From assembly GCA_030248065.1 (NCBI GenBank), contig JASAMV010002933.1, forward strand, positions 124,001-188,000: a DNA stretch of 64,000 bases, in the 5' to 3' direction. The stretch is from Rhynchonema sp. JSB1_4. Taxonomy: Eukaryota; Nematoda; Chromadorea; Monhysterida; Xyalidae. Position 1 is the stretch's first letter. The number at the start of each line of letters is the position of its first letter. Positions 12,350 through 33,755 of this stretch are shown here, piece after piece. Under the pieces are notes generated by a model that saw nothing but the letters and a program-made list of their open reading frames with translations, searched no databases and was not told where the DNA came from. Position numbers and translations under genes: made by a program.

Positions 12350-12950
12350 TTGGGTGATATTTTCGAAACGGTGTAAAGATCAGTTGGGTGTAAGGGTCGG
12401 TGGAAAGCTCGGTCGACAGCTCAGTGTGTTTTTTCATAATTTTCAGTTCTGTTAACATGTCCTGTGATCTGTCCTGATGTCCGTGATCTTTCTCTCTCCT
12501 TGGCGCTTTTTGTAGCTTTTATTTGCTGTGGTTTTGTTATAACCAGTGTTGTAACTTTTTTCATTTCCGTAATTGTCCCACCCATCTTTACTCTCCTATC
12601 ATTATTACTCATGTTCACTGAGAGCAATAAACAAACAAACAGCTCAGTGTGATAGACATCGGTGTAACCTTGAAACATGCCACGTTAATAACAGGCAATG
12701 TTTCACGTTTACACCGAGCTACGCCGACCGAACTTTACGCCGACCTTTACGCCCAACTGACCTTTATACCGTTTCGAAAATTCCACCCTTTGACCAGTGT
12801 AAAGTTGGTCTACGTCGTTTGCGCTTGCATAAGAATTTTTAAACATGCTCAATATAGGAAGTCACGAGACCGAAATAGGACACCGACACCTTTACACCGA
12901 CCTTTACGCCCAACTGACCTTTACACCGTTTCGAAAATTCCACCCATTAA
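12350..12950. repeat. O-family dispersed repeat, three copies
   Basis: The block CGACCTTTACGCCCAACTGA, followed by CCTTTACACCGTTTCGAAAA, occurs at about 12712-12788 and 12891-12950, and inverted at about 12350-12420. Copies are roughly 80-90% alike by eye. No terminal repeats or target duplications were identified. Confidence 0.65.
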
Positions 12951-13043
12951 CAGCGATTTGATAGTTCTCTCCTAAAATTGACATATAACACCGTTGCAGA
13001 ATAAATACCTTGCACTTGATTACGGGATTTATCAAAGACACGC

Positions 13044-23583
<10,540 letters not shown>

Positions 23584-24057
23584 TTTGCTGCCCGGCTGAA
23601 CCGCTGTGGTGGCCACCGCCGTCAGTGAACGAAACGGCTGCCGCGTGATTGATGGAAGATGGAACAACTGAAGGAAAGGAGGCCAACCAACGAACCGATG
23701 GCAGCGAGAGAGAAAGTTTTACGCTTTAGTGATACTGGCCTGAAAATCATTGGAAAGTTTAAGCATTATTTGGTCTTCCATCGATTAGCATTTCGAAGCC
23801 TGGCCCGGCAGACAACAAACACAAACAAAGTAAGGCAAAACAGTCAAAAATTGATTGACGCGCGGATAGATCTCACAAAAAATGCACTTGATTTATTGAA
23901 CTGAATGTTGACATGGATTGGATGTAGTCACGTTTGTGAATTGTGACTAATCTGTGTCTTCGGCACTTCATATATAAAGTTAATCAATGGATAAAATAAA
24001 ACACGTCGATTTCCTAAAAATCATAATTCACCACGCGCAAAAATATCAGAAAAGATT

Positions 24058-24283
24058 GACTAATTATACGGAAATCCACCCGTTTTGTGTGTGCTTAAGC
24101 ATAGTCCCATACTTAAGCTTTAGGCTTCTATTTCAGGCTTAGGCTTAGGCTTAGGCTTGCGGGTAGGCTTTGGCTTAGGCTTAGGCACCAGCCTGAATCA
24201 AATAAAACACACAGCCACGACGAAAAACGGCTGTATCTCTCGTGCACGCGTGCTCGATCGGGTGGATTTCCGTATAATTAGTC
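24058..24283. repeat. Foldback with 25-bp perfect arms enclosing telomere-type repeats
   Basis: The arms at 24058-24082 and 24259-24283 are exact reverse complements (GACTAATTATACGGAAATCC...). Between them, 24120-24186 is built of TTAGGC units (about eight intact or near-intact), the nematode telomere motif. A blunt foldback around a telomeric array is unusual. Confidence 0.85.
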
Positions 24284-24407
24284 GCTCGTTATCAGAAACT
24301 CAATTTCTCTTTCATTACAACGTGGAGGAAGGGAACACGCCGACCAGCAGCATCACAAAGTGCCACAGGCTGATGGCCGGACTATACTCTGGTCATGAAA
24401 GACTCGT

Positions 24408-25211
24408 TGTGATGCCATCCCACCTAGCGCATTTCATAGTCACTTCACCACAATTTACCGGTTTTATACCAGCAGTTGTCTCGTGTTTTTCTATTGGTTA
24501 TTTTGTTTTTCAAACGCCGCTTAGCCCAGCTTATCCCCACCTCTCTTTTTCTCTTCTTATTCTCTCAATATAAGTTGCGGCGGGATTGTATTCTAGAGGT
24601 GTTTTTGAGTCAGTTTTTGGGCCGGCTCGTGCCCCGTATGTGAACCCTAGCTATACGTTTGTAATAAACCAAACTACGCAAGTTGCGTTCGGAACCTGTG
24701 TCTGCTGTAGTTCGACGTCGTCTCGTCGCCGTTTCTTTGTGCCACAGCTGTCTGAAGCTGTGCAGGCCCAGTCGTTGGACTGTTGCCTGGGTTTTGGGCC
24801 GTTACTTGCCCGGTGCTGCGTTGGGGGCAGTGTGCAGTGTTGAGGTTCTCGGTAACCTAGCACTTTGGTTTTGTGTCTGGCAGACTTGAGGGCTGTCCAG
24901 CACACCTGAAATCATTTGGTCCGGGGAACCCCTGGCATTTTGTCGCCAGAATTTTCGGACATAGTTTTTGCACACCGTCAACCCCCTGGTCGGCAAAATA
25001 GGTCTGTATTGAACTCGTAGACTGCAGTCAAGCCACGCTCAGTGCTCGCTCTCGTTATTTAAAGCGCAGCTTTCTTGTATTGCGTCAGCGCGCGTTTTAT
25101 CCGCGTTTATTCCACAACTACACAACGGGCATTCTATTTCTTCAGGCCAATTAATCAATACACAATCCGTAAAGCATCATATTTGCGTGGCCCCCGACTG
25201 GCAGTGTGACA
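24408..25211 (+). repeat. 5' LTR
   Basis: 804 bp. A TATA-like box (CAATATAAG near 24566) and a possible polyadenylation signal AATAAA (near 24662) suggest the U3/R arrangement. The LTR also carries several short frames that are identical in both copies and are not taken as genes. Confidence 0.93.
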
Positions 25212-25215
25212 AAAT

Positions 25216-25233
25216 TGGAGTCTCCCGCCGAGA
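25216..25233 (+). other. Primer-binding site
   Basis: TGGAGTCTCCCGCCGAG starts four bases after the 5' LTR. The leading TGG pairs with the CCA end of a tRNA, as in most LTR retrotransposons. The matching tRNA was not identified. Confidence 0.7.
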
Positions 25234-25837
25234 CCTATTCCGACCGATCTGGCGCTTTTTCGTCGCCCATTCGCAGCCGTCAATTCGCTCAACCGCAGCC
25301 AACCCGTGCGCGAACAAGATTGATCGATCTCACCCTCAGTTGGTTTGGGTGGTTGTTCTCGATTTTTGATTTTATTCATCTTTAAATTTGGGCTGCGTAT
25401 TTGTCGTTTCAATTTGGGCAATTATCCAAAAGGAAAACGTTTTATTATCTGCTTCGTGCAGCAGCAACAAAGACTTTCGTTGCTAACGACTGGGCATAAA
25501 TTCCGGCCTCGACAATATATCGACTTTGCCCCCGCAAAAAGTCCATGTTTTCGGATTTTTCGCGCTTTCATCGGCGTTGTTTTGAAAAAGCCCGTCCTTA
25601 TTCTCGGTCGTAGAATTTTTTCCGACCAAGTGCAACCCAACCCGGCTCGTTTGGGCCGCGATTCCCAATTTTCGGTCTTTTCTCTGCAGCCGAAATTTTC
25701 GTTCCTGGGTTTTGACTATTTTGAGCATTTTTTCTCCGGTCATTTTGCTTTAAAGGGACCGTGCCACTGGCTTTATTTCTGGCGCCGGTTATTTGGCAGC
25801 TTTTTATCAACTATTTATTGATTTCCCACAGTTTGAA

Positions 25838-27394
25838 ATGCAAATGGAAACATCAGCAAATTTTGACGCTCAGCCGTCCTATGATGAGCTTGTTGTAATG
25901 CTCCAGCGCAAGACCAAAGAAGCTGATCTAGTTGGCGATCATGCTGATTATGTTGGAACCAAACTAGTGATTCTCAAACGCGCATTTGAGGCTAGCAGGC
26001 AGCAATTAGCTAGCGTTTTATCTGAAAAGCAACAGCTAAGCGCCGATCTTGCTGAAAAGCAGACTGAAATTAACTATCTGCGCGCGCAAGTTCAGTCACT
26101 CACCGCGCCCAGCTCTACCGCATGTTTTGTTGCGCCGTCGTCTGCGATTTCAACTGCTTCACTTAGCAACACTGCCTCTAATTGTGCTTCCAATGTGGCG
26201 CCATCCGTCGCGCAGAGTTTTAACATGGCCGCGTCGACACCGTCGACTGTTTTACCATCATCAACATCTATCGTTGTTCCGCCAGCGCAACAACCCTCGT
26301 CGTTGGATCCGGCTTCTTTTACGGCGATCAAGCACCAATTTGATCTTCTTGAGGCCAAAGTTGATCGTCTATCTGGTCCAGCTGATATTATCGAGCCTCC
26401 ACCTTCGCTTGAGCAGCGCCTAAGTTCCAACGCCCAGATCAGAACCGAAATTATTGGCAGCAAAGCTCGCGATGCTATCAAACTGAAACCATTTAGTGGC
26501 GCTGAAGTAAATTTGGCGTTCGATTGCTGGCTATATCGCTTCGAACTGAAAGCCATGCAGGAAGAATGGTCTGATACGCTCAAAATCTATCAGCTTGAGG
26601 CACATCTCGAGGGCAGCGCGTACGATCTATTCAAATCTATCCGTGAGGAAACGCGCAGTGACTGGTGTCAGCTTCGCACCGCACTATTATCGCGCCTAAT
26701 GCCAATCGAAACGCGGCGTAGTCTATTGTGCGAATTTCTGGAAGCAGAGCAGCAATCAAACGAGACAGTCGTTCAATTTTATAACCGTCTCACTCGCGCA
26801 GCTTCTAAGGCGTGTAAGTCGCATAGTCTAGCTGATTATGAATCGACGCTGCAGTCAAAATTCGCCGATGGCCTTCTGCCGCATCTGCGTGCAGCATTTC
26901 TGCAATTCGACCACTGTGCCGATCTGAACAAAACAGTGCAGCGTGCGCGTCGCATTGAGCACAACATCAAATTTGAACAACAGCGCAGTAAATTGTCTTC
27001 TCTTCGTCGACCACAATCCACTATCGGTGCTGTTTCATCGACGCCTTTTCCGCCTTCCAATCGGCGTGGTGGCTGGTCGATTCGTCCAAGTATTGAAGGT
27101 CGTCATTGGCGTTGCAAGGTTGACTCGCGTGAACGCTGGTGTTCCATCAGTCGCGACTTGTTGCAATCGATTGGCATTTCCCAATTTGCCACAAATTCGT
27201 CGCGCATCAATTCGCTGAGTTCAACCACGACTGACGATAACTCTGTATTCATGAACGTTGAGTACAAGGGTCGGCGTCAACGATTTCGCTTCAACATCAA
27301 CGATTCTTCCTCAAATCGCGTGACCCTTGGCGCACCGTTCGTTCAATGTTTTCAGTTGACGCGCAATCAATCTAGTAATCGTGTGCGCAATTGA
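25838..27394 (+). CDS. gag: Gag-like polyprotein of the LTR element, with decayed protease segment
   Basis: One frame of 518 residues from the ATG at 25838. An amino-terminal coiled-coil-like region (about residues 30-85) is followed by a Ser/Ala-rich linker. A retrotransposon Gag (capsid-like) domain lies at about residues 225-390 (FDCWLYRFELKAMQEEW, YDLFKSIREETRSDW, ESTLQSKFADGLLPHLRAAF). No CCHC zinc knuckle is present. Near residue 426, VDSRERWCSISRDLLQ resembles a retropepsin active-site segment in which the expected DTG/DSG is DSR, so protease activity is unlikely. The frame ends soon after this and nothing pol-like follows. Gag would assemble particles in the cytoplasm. The intact frame together with near-identical LTRs argues that gag is still useful to the element. 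Confidence 0.8.
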   Translation: MQMETSANFDAQPSYDELVVMLQRKTKEADLVGDHADYVGTKLVILKRAFEASRQQLASVLSEKQQLSADLAEKQTEINYLRAQVQSLTAPSSTACFVAPSSAISTASLSNTASNCASNVAPSVAQSFNMAASTPSTVLPSSTSIVVPPAQQPSSLDPASFTAIKHQFDLLEAKVDRLSGPADIIEPPPSLEQRLSSNAQIRTEIIGSKARDAIKLKPFSGAEVNLAFDCWLYRFELKAMQEEWSDTLKIYQLEAHLEGSAYDLFKSIREETRSDWCQLRTALLSRLMPIETRRSLLCEFLEAEQQSNETVVQFYNRLTRAASKACKSHSLADYESTLQSKFADGLLPHLRAAFLQFDHCADLNKTVQRARRIEHNIKFEQQRSKLSSLRRPQSTIGAVSSTPFPPSNRRGGWSIRPSIEGRHWRCKVDSRERWCSISRDLLQSIGISQFATNSSRINSLSSTTTDDNSVFMNVEYKGRRQRFRFNINDSSSNRVTLGAPFVQCFQLTRNQSSNRVRN

Positions 27395-28186
27395 TATCGC
27401 CGTTTGTTCTGCATTTCAATTTCTGGCGTTTATTTCATTGGTGCCTTCATTTTCGCATTTCAAGCATGCGTTTGGTAACACAGCTAACGGCCATCTATTC
27501 GTGTTTATTTGCAACAGTCAGCCTTTCGCGTCGTCTCGTGTGTTTGTCTGATCAACCAACCGCTGAGATGCATATTCGCGTTGGTCTCATCTTCACTGCA
27601 CCAGTTTACATTTGTGTTTTGGTTTTGTTTCGCGCGCCTAGTTGTCGCGTTTGACTTTTCAACAGTCGTTTATGCAATAGCGCAACAGCTACCTCTTTCA
27701 ACGTGCGGCAACACGTCTTGCAATCATTGTTCGTCGTCTTTGCCGATTCGTCGTTCATGCTTGCATCGAAGGAGGCTCCGTCTTCATTCTCTACGCGCCG
27801 TAATTTGGCGTCGTCGACTTTTAAAATTGGCGCATGTCCATCGCGCCAATTTCGACACTTGCACCATCAACATCGCACGTTTACATCGCCTACTACTACA
27901 TCCGTCGTTCACTGTCGTTCGATGCGCCATCATCGTGGACTGTCGTCGTTCGTATCATCGTTCGTTCGCTGGTTCGTACGTTGTGGCGTTTCGGTTCGAA
28001 AGAAGACGATGGAGTTAGTTACTAACGGGTAAAGTTTTGGTTAGGTAGGTAGTGTAAGGCTCGCTTAATTATGAGTGCTATTCTCATTTTTCTTTTTGTA
28101 GGATTCTCGTTTTGAGTTGCACCCTCTTATCATCTATACACCAGTTGACAATTTGATATGTGATGAAAATTAGGGAATTTTCATTT
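27395..28186. other. Post-gag internal region of the LTR element, no pol
   Basis: Open frames here are short and show no reverse transcriptase (YxDD), integrase (HHCC, DDE) or envelope features. The region probably represents the residue of a deletion that removed pol. Confidence 0.65.
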
Positions 28187-28199
28187 TTTGAGGGGGCTG
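28187..28199 (+). other. Polypurine tract
   Basis: TGAGGGGGCTG lies directly before the 3' LTR, the expected position of the plus-strand priming site. It is short and interrupted by pyrimidines. Confidence 0.6.
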
Positions 28200-29003
28200 T
28201 GTGATGCCATCCCACCTAGCGCATTTCATAGTCACTTCACCACAATTTACCGGTTTTATACCAGCAGTTGTCTCGTGTTTTTCTATTGGTTATTTGGTTT
28301 TTCAAACGCCGCTTAGCCCAGCTTATCCCCACCTCTCTTTTTCTCTTCTTATTCTCTCAATATAAGTTGCGGCGGGATTGTATTCTAGAGGTGTTTTTGA
28401 GTCAGTTTTTGGGCCGGCTCGTGCCCCGTATGTGAACCCTAGCTATACGTGTGTAATAAACCAAACTACGCAAGTTGCGTTCGGAACCTGTGTCTGCTGT
28501 AGTTCGACGTCGTCTCGTCGCCGTTTCTTTGTGCCACAGCTGTCTGAAGCTGTGCAGGCCCAGTCGTTGGACTGTTGCCTGGGTTTTGGGCCGTTACTTG
28601 CCCGGTGCTGCGTTGGGGGCAGTGTGCAGTGTTGAGGTTCTCGATAACCTAGCACTTTGGTTTTGTGTCTGGCAGACTTGAGGGCTGTCCAGCACACCTG
28701 AAATCATTTGGTCCGGGGAACCCCTGGCATTTTGTCGCCAGAATTTTCGGACATAGTTTTTGCACACCGTCAACCCCCTGGTCGGCAAAATAGGTCTGTA
28801 TTGAACTCGTAGACTGCAGTCAAGCCACGCTCAGTGCTCGCTCTCGTTATTTAAAGCGCAGCTTTCTTGTATTGCGTCAGCGCGCGTTTTATCCGCGTTT
28901 ATTCCACAACTACACAACGGGCATTCTATTTCTTCAGGCCAATTAATCAATACACAATCCGTAAAGCATCATATTTGCGTGGCCCCCGACTGGCAGTGTG
29001 ACA
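28200..29003 (+). repeat. 3' LTR
   Basis: Same length as the 5' LTR and identical except for three substitutions, near 28292, 28450 and 28644. Confidence 0.93.
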
Positions 29004-29007
29004 TCGT

Positions 29008-29077
29008 AAAAAATAGTCATTTTCATATGAAAGCAAAAAACGTTTCTTTAATTTCATATAAAAACGACTATTTTTCT
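29008..29077. repeat. Small foldback next to the 3' LTR
   Basis: AAAAATAGTCATTTTCATAT and its mirror ATATAAAAACGACTATTTTT form arms of about 24 bp with a loop of about 20 bp. Confidence 0.6.
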
Positions 29078-29112
29078 GAATGTTTCATGGCCAGAGTGCG
29101 GGGTTCCCCTAG

Positions 29113-30273
29113 TTTTCAATAAAAAAGCAGCTGGTCCAAATCCAAAATTATTTTGTTCCTGGTTGGGCGATTCAGTCGCTTCGATCTCGGCCTTTATGTA
29201 TCCGATTAATGTAATCTTGGTGGAGTTATGATCGCTCGCATCCAAGCTACAAGCTGAAGTCATAATTTTACCAATGAGTCCCCGTTTAACAAGCGCTGCG
29301 TGTACGCTTTTGGGGCCAAAAGCTGTTGTTTTCACCTGTGATAGGTTCAGTTATTATTATTATTTACAAGACCACCCGCTAGGCTGCGCTGCGTACGCAC
29401 ACACACACACAACATAGCACAGCACCACTAGCTGGCTGGCTGACCAGTGGTCAGTCAGTCAGATGCGTTGCGTTGTTTATGCTCAGCGCGCGCCTGCCTA
29501 GGTAACCTAATGCGTTTCTATGTATTCTTGTATTGTTTATTATTATGTGTCTTTGCTTGAAACATCACCCAAGCTTAATAATCGGTTTTTACCCATATAC
29601 TTGAGGTTAATAATAAATCGTCTAACTAACACCTGTCTTAGCCTCGTTTTCAAGATTTTATAACACAGTTTCGAGCCCCCAGCATGTGAGCCGAGCGACG
29701 ACCGCAAATTAATTTTGTTCCTTACAGACAACATTCGGAGGGAAATTTCTAAATGAAAGCTTCGGCGTTATTGTCTTGTATCGTTAGATTTTGAGCGAGC
29801 AGCTGATGTTGGAGAAAAGACGACTTCTTCCAAAAAATCATAAATCCTTCGAAAAGGCTTGTTTCGCGGGTCTGAGGCCAGTTCTGGAACCGATCAGTTT
29901 GGCCGTATTGATTTATCGTTTTTAAAGGTGTACCGATCGATTCCATCGGGGTCTAGTCGCAGGTAGATGGACGCAACTAAAGGTGGTCCACCACCACTGT
30001 TAGAGAAAACCCCAAGGTAGAATTTTCGATTTCTTTGCTCCAACATCAGCTGCTCGCTCAAAATTTAACGATTCATGAGCTTTTGCCTGATTTTCAATAA
30101 AAATGCAGCTGGTCCGAACTTATTTTTGTTCCCGGTTGGGCCAATTCAATAGCCTCGATCTCGGCCAATTTTCATCCGATTAATTTTATCTTGGTGGCCT
30201 TCTGATCGCACGCATCCCAGCTACCAGCTGAAATCGCAAGAAGGTTACTTTTATCAATGAGTCCCCCTTTGAC
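29113..30273. repeat. Duplicated block with an internal inverted repeat
   Basis: About 180 bp at 29113-29290 is repeated in the same orientation at 30091-30273 (shared GCAGCTGGTCC, TCGATCTCGGCC, ATCTTGGTGG, AATGAGTCCCC; roughly 80% alike). Between them, 29781-29814 and 30039-30072 are reverse complements at 33 of 34 positions (CTCCAACATCAGCTGCTCGC...). No gene was found. It may be a decayed transposon or a segmental copy. Confidence 0.65.
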
Positions 30274-31074
30274 GTCATCCCGCCAAACCCTGCAGATCAT
30301 CGACAAAAAAGGCGCGAAAATAATTCAAACCCCTCCGTGCTTATAACACCCTTTGAGGGTCCGAGCACGAAGTTCATTCACCCCGGGGAGGGGCTCCATT
30401 CCGGGTGCAGTTATTGGTGGTCGGTGAAAAAAAGAAAAAATTTTCCAAAAACGGTTTGGCCGCCACGGTTTTTTATTGGTTTTGGCGTTTTGGGCAATGT
30501 CGGGCCGAAAAGTCCGACCCGGTTCGGCCCGACCAGTGTGTTCCTGGGGGGAGGGGGGAGGGGTCCCCCTCCCCTCGGGCTCGGGTACGCTATCTCCCCC
30601 TCGGGTCATAGTAAGTGGCTGGGGGGTTGGGGGGGTTACCCCCTCTCAGTACTTACCTACCACAAAACCCGAGGGGGGGGGTTGGGGGGTCAGTGTAGTG
30701 GCAGGCAAATGGTTGCAAGGTACCCTTGGGGGGGGATGGATCCGGTTGCAAGGTACCCTCTACCCAGCCTCCGGGAGGTTGCAAGCATGCAAGGTACCCC
30801 TGAGGTCCGAAAAAAGGTGTTTTTTGCATGCATTATACTGCAAATTTGGCCGAAAAAATGGTACTTTTTTGCATTTTGGCCGAAAATTTGCCTAAAATAC
30901 CTATTATATGGAGGTTTGCGCGCGGAGCGCGCGATTTTTTAGGGTTTTGAGGTCGAAAAACACTCATTTTTGCCTATAAAAACCATAAATTGATGGTTGC
31001 AAGGTACCCTCCGGGGTGGTTGCAAGGTACCTACCCTTCCCCCCCCCCATCCCCCCCAAGGGGTGGTTGCAAGG

Positions 31075-31958
31075 CAGGGTAGTACTTGGGGGGGGGTCAG
31101 TGTAGTTCCTGGGGGGGGAGGGGGGGTCCCCCCCCCCTAAGGTACACTAACCGCCGCGACCAAGGTACACTAGTACACTAACCGCCGCGTCCGGTACCCT
31201 AACCGCCTCAATTTTTGCCTAAGATCGGCTTTTTTAGGCCTAAAATGGGCATTTTTAGGCTTAAAATGGGTGATTTTTAGGTCAATGATGTCGAAAGTCG
31301 CCAAAATACCCTTTTTATGGAGAATTTTTTCCAAAAAGGGGCAAAAATCGGTCAAATTTTCTACCTCAAAAAGTGACTTTTTCCTGAATTTGGGTCTTCC
31401 CCCCCCCCGGCCTTCCCCCCCCCCAGGGAGGTACACTAACCGCCGCACGGAAAAAAGGGGTAGGTACACTAACCGCCGCGCCGGACCAGGAACTACACTG
31501 GGGGGGTGGGGCCCCCAAAATTCATCTGCCTATCGTCAACACTTTTTGATTTCATCTATCTATCGTCAACACTTATGGGAAAATCTATCTATCGTCAACA
31601 AATTTTGGGAACAATCTATCTATCGTCAACACATTTCGAACCCAAAATTGACATTTTTGCCTCAAAATGGCTCAAAACCGGTATTTTTCACCACAAATAG
31701 GCAAAAATCGCGCGCTACGCGCGGATTTAGTACATCTATACACATTTTCATTAATATTTACACATTATTACCTACTTGATGCACTATACTATACCTTGAT
31801 TTTTGGCGACCCCCCCCACCATCTATCTATCGTCAACAAGTTTGGGTCGACCCCCCCCCCCCCCCCCCCAGATTTCGGACTTGGGTCATCTATCTATCGT
31901 CAACACATTTCGGGTCCCAATCTATCTATCGTCAACACCCTGACCAAGTACTACACTG
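31075..31958. mobile_element. G-family MITE inserted in B
   Basis: Ends CAGGGTAGTACTTGG / CCAAGTACTACACTG, with identical 8-mers TTGCAAGG on both sides (31067-31074 and 31959-31966). The word ATCTATCTATCGTCAACA occurs at least seven times, around a core with the hairpin CGCGCTACGCGCG (about 31709). Confidence 0.9.
31098..31500. mobile_element. C-family MITE inserted in G (ACTAACCGCC word variant)
   Basis: Ends CAGTGTAGTTCCTGG / CCAGGAACTACACTG are identical to the copy at 22710, and the core is the same. The subterminal word, however, is GGTACACTAACCGCCGCG. The flanks are G runs with one T (GGGGGGGT, GGGGGGTG), compatible with an 8-bp duplication if one G was gained or lost. Confidence 0.85.
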
Positions 31959-31989
31959 TTGCAAGGTACCTACTCCTTAGGGGGCCCCC

Positions 31990-32150
31990 CCCATCAGACG
32001 TGCACGGGATCAATTTTTCAGCTGCTGCCAGTTGTATCATTTTGCCAAAAATTTCGTGTTCTCGGTTGTATCAAAGAGCAAGAAATAGAGGTTCCGGTTA
32101 TGTCAATATTATGCTGCACTTAATCGTAATGACTATCAATAGTCATTAGA
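31990..32150. repeat. H-family repeat, copy 2
   Basis: GTGCACGGGATCAATTTTTC, then CAGCTGCTGCCAGTTGTATC and GGTTCCGGTTATGTCAA, matches the copy at 19172-19340. No clear ends were found. Confidence 0.55.
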
Positions 32151-33457
32151 AGTGCCATTCAATCGCATGACCATCAAACCACACTGCAAACGACATGGCA
32201 GGTGTGTAACAACAATCACTCAACACAGCATCGAATTAAACGTTTTGGATGGACACAGTGCTGTGGCCACTTTTAATGGGGGATACTGTACCTTGGGGCC
32301 AAAAAAGGGGAGATGCCGTGGTAATGTACCCAGGGATCTGATTTGAGGGAGAGTGGGGGAAGAAATTTTAGGGGAAAATACTGTACCATACTAGTCTTGT
32401 CGGAATTTTTATGGGTTAAATGTGCATAAATCGCGAGAAGCGCGCAAGTTTTTGCACTTTTGGTCGATTTTTAGCCATTTTGGACCAATAAAGGATACTT
32501 TTGGGGTGCGACATAGGTTTCAAAGAAAATGGGTGTACACATCTAACGCGCGAAGCGCGCGATTTTTGGGCTTTCGACGCGTGTTAGAAAGAAATCCTAT
32601 GATTTGGGCACCATTGTTGCTTCTACTCTATAAATACGGACATCGCGCGGGAGCGCGAAATTTTTTCGTTAAAAACACCGGAAATCGACAAATCGGTGCA
32701 CTGATAATGTTCCAAAATTTTGACCTTCCCGGTTGTATCAAAAAGTTTTGCTGCAGCTGCTGCAGCTGCTGCAGCTGTGCCGTAGCTGAAGACTCTTCAG
32801 CTGCAGCAGGCCCCGTTCAGCTACTGCCGGGCTGTACCTGCTGCAGCTGCTCGTGCCACTACACTGGGGGGGGTTGAGTACTTACCTCTCACAACTCCAA
32901 ATCATACCTCTCACAAGCAATTTTATACCTTTTTAAGGCAAAAATCGGTGTTTTTCGACCTTATTTTCCCAAAAATCGCGCGCTCTGCGCGCAAACCCAC
33001 CCATAATACCTATTTTTAGGCGATTTTCGGCGAAAATTTTGAAAAAGTACTATTTTTACCTCAATTTTTGGCCAAAATTGCATCACAAAGACGGTGTTTT
33101 TTCGCCTTTTTGGGTGACCAAAATCATACCTCTCACGCTTCCTGTCCCAACCCCGCATCATACTTACCTCCCACACATGGGCCTGCCACTATACACTGTT
33201 TCGGGTGGTACACTATCCCCCTGCAAATCAGGAGTAAAATAGGCATTTTAGGCATAAAATGAGTGATTTGAAGGTCAATGTCGTCAAAAATCGCCAAAGT
33301 TCCCTTTTTGAGATTTTTTCCAAAAAGGGGCAAAAATGAGTCAAATTTTCGACCTCAAAAAATGTCTTTTCTCCAAATTTGGGTCGTCCCCGCTCCCCCT
33401 CCCCCCAGGTGGGTCTGGGTACGTCTGTTCGCCCTCCGAAAAAAAGAGGGTACCGCC

Positions 33458-33755
33458 CAGTGGCGTCGTTGAGAAATCGAAATGTTCCCATACCCAGCCC
33501 AATTTTCGGGAAATTTCCCATACATGATACCTACCTACCCAAAAAATAAAAATTCTCCCATACCCGAGGGGGGTTTTTGTGAGAAAATGACCCCAAAAAT
33601 CTTTAAAAAAGTACCAAAAAGTAATCTAAAAGTGCCTAAAACAGAGTTTTCTTGCGGTAGCAAGCGATTTTTGACATTTTTAGGCGAAAAATGGTCACTT
33701 TTGTGGTACTTTTCGGTACCCCTCCCCCCCAACTCCCCCCCTAACGACGCCACTG
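33458..33755. mobile_element. K-family MITE inserted in J
   Basis: Ends CAGTGGCGTCGTT / AACGACGCCACTG with identical 8-mers GTACCGCC on both sides (33450-33457 and 33756-33763). The word TTCCCATACCC recurs inside the left half. 298 bp, no coding capacity. Confidence 0.92.

Larger units (their letters stand above)
11148..13043. other. Intergenic region between convergent CHIP and STT3 genes
   Basis: It contains a long hairpin (11501-11687) with a poly-A run at about 11692-11720, and three copies of a 60-70 bp repeat (12350-12950). Both are listed separately. No additional gene is supported. Confidence 0.6.
24408..29003 (+). mobile_element. Young gag-only LTR retrotransposon
   Basis: Two 804-bp LTRs (24408-25211 and 28200-29003), each TGTGATG...GTGTGACA, differ at only three positions that I can see (about 99.6% identical), so the insertion is recent. 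Four-base flanks TCGT (24404-24407, 29004-29007) are identical. A primer-binding site and a purine tract are in place. The internal region of about 3.0 kb holds one long gag-like frame and no reverse transcriptase, RNase H or integrase, so mobilisation would need enzymes from a partner element. It lies between STT3 and the RBM7-like gene. Confidence 0.93.
30691..32866. mobile_element. B-family element inserted in I
   Basis: Ends CAGTGTAGTGGCA / TGCCACTACACTG. Flanks TGGGGGGT (30683-30690) and GGGGGGGT (32867-32874) match at 7 of 8, in a G-rich target. The left arm repeats GGTTGCAAGGTACCCT. The interior also includes an H-family repeat (31990-32150) and several GCGCGC hairpins, so it is probably itself composite. 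Confidence 0.7.
30607..33198. mobile_element. I-family MITE inserted in J
   Basis: The right end is CTGCCACTATACACTG; the left end CATAGTAAGTGGCTGG is a decayed mirror. Flanks CCTCGGGT (30599-30606) and TTTCGGGT (33199-33206) match at 6 of 8 positions. The word ATACCTCTCACAA / TACTTACCTCTCAC recurs inside both ends. The core has the hairpin GCGCGCTCTGCGCGC (about 32978). Confidence 0.65.

Noticed and set aside
26092..26583. 163-codon antisense frame within the LTR element
   Set aside because: It is antisense to the Gag frame, with no features of its own.
30337..30942. 201-codon plus-strand open frame
   Set aside because: It lies across transposon ends and G-rich word arrays; the protein is a Gly/Pro repeat produced by the words.
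31500..31960. Regularly repeated 18-mer array that could look like a CRISPR
   Set aside because: Repeats occur inside both ends of an element with terminal inverted repeats and an 8-bp target duplication; spacers are irregular and the genome is eukaryotic.
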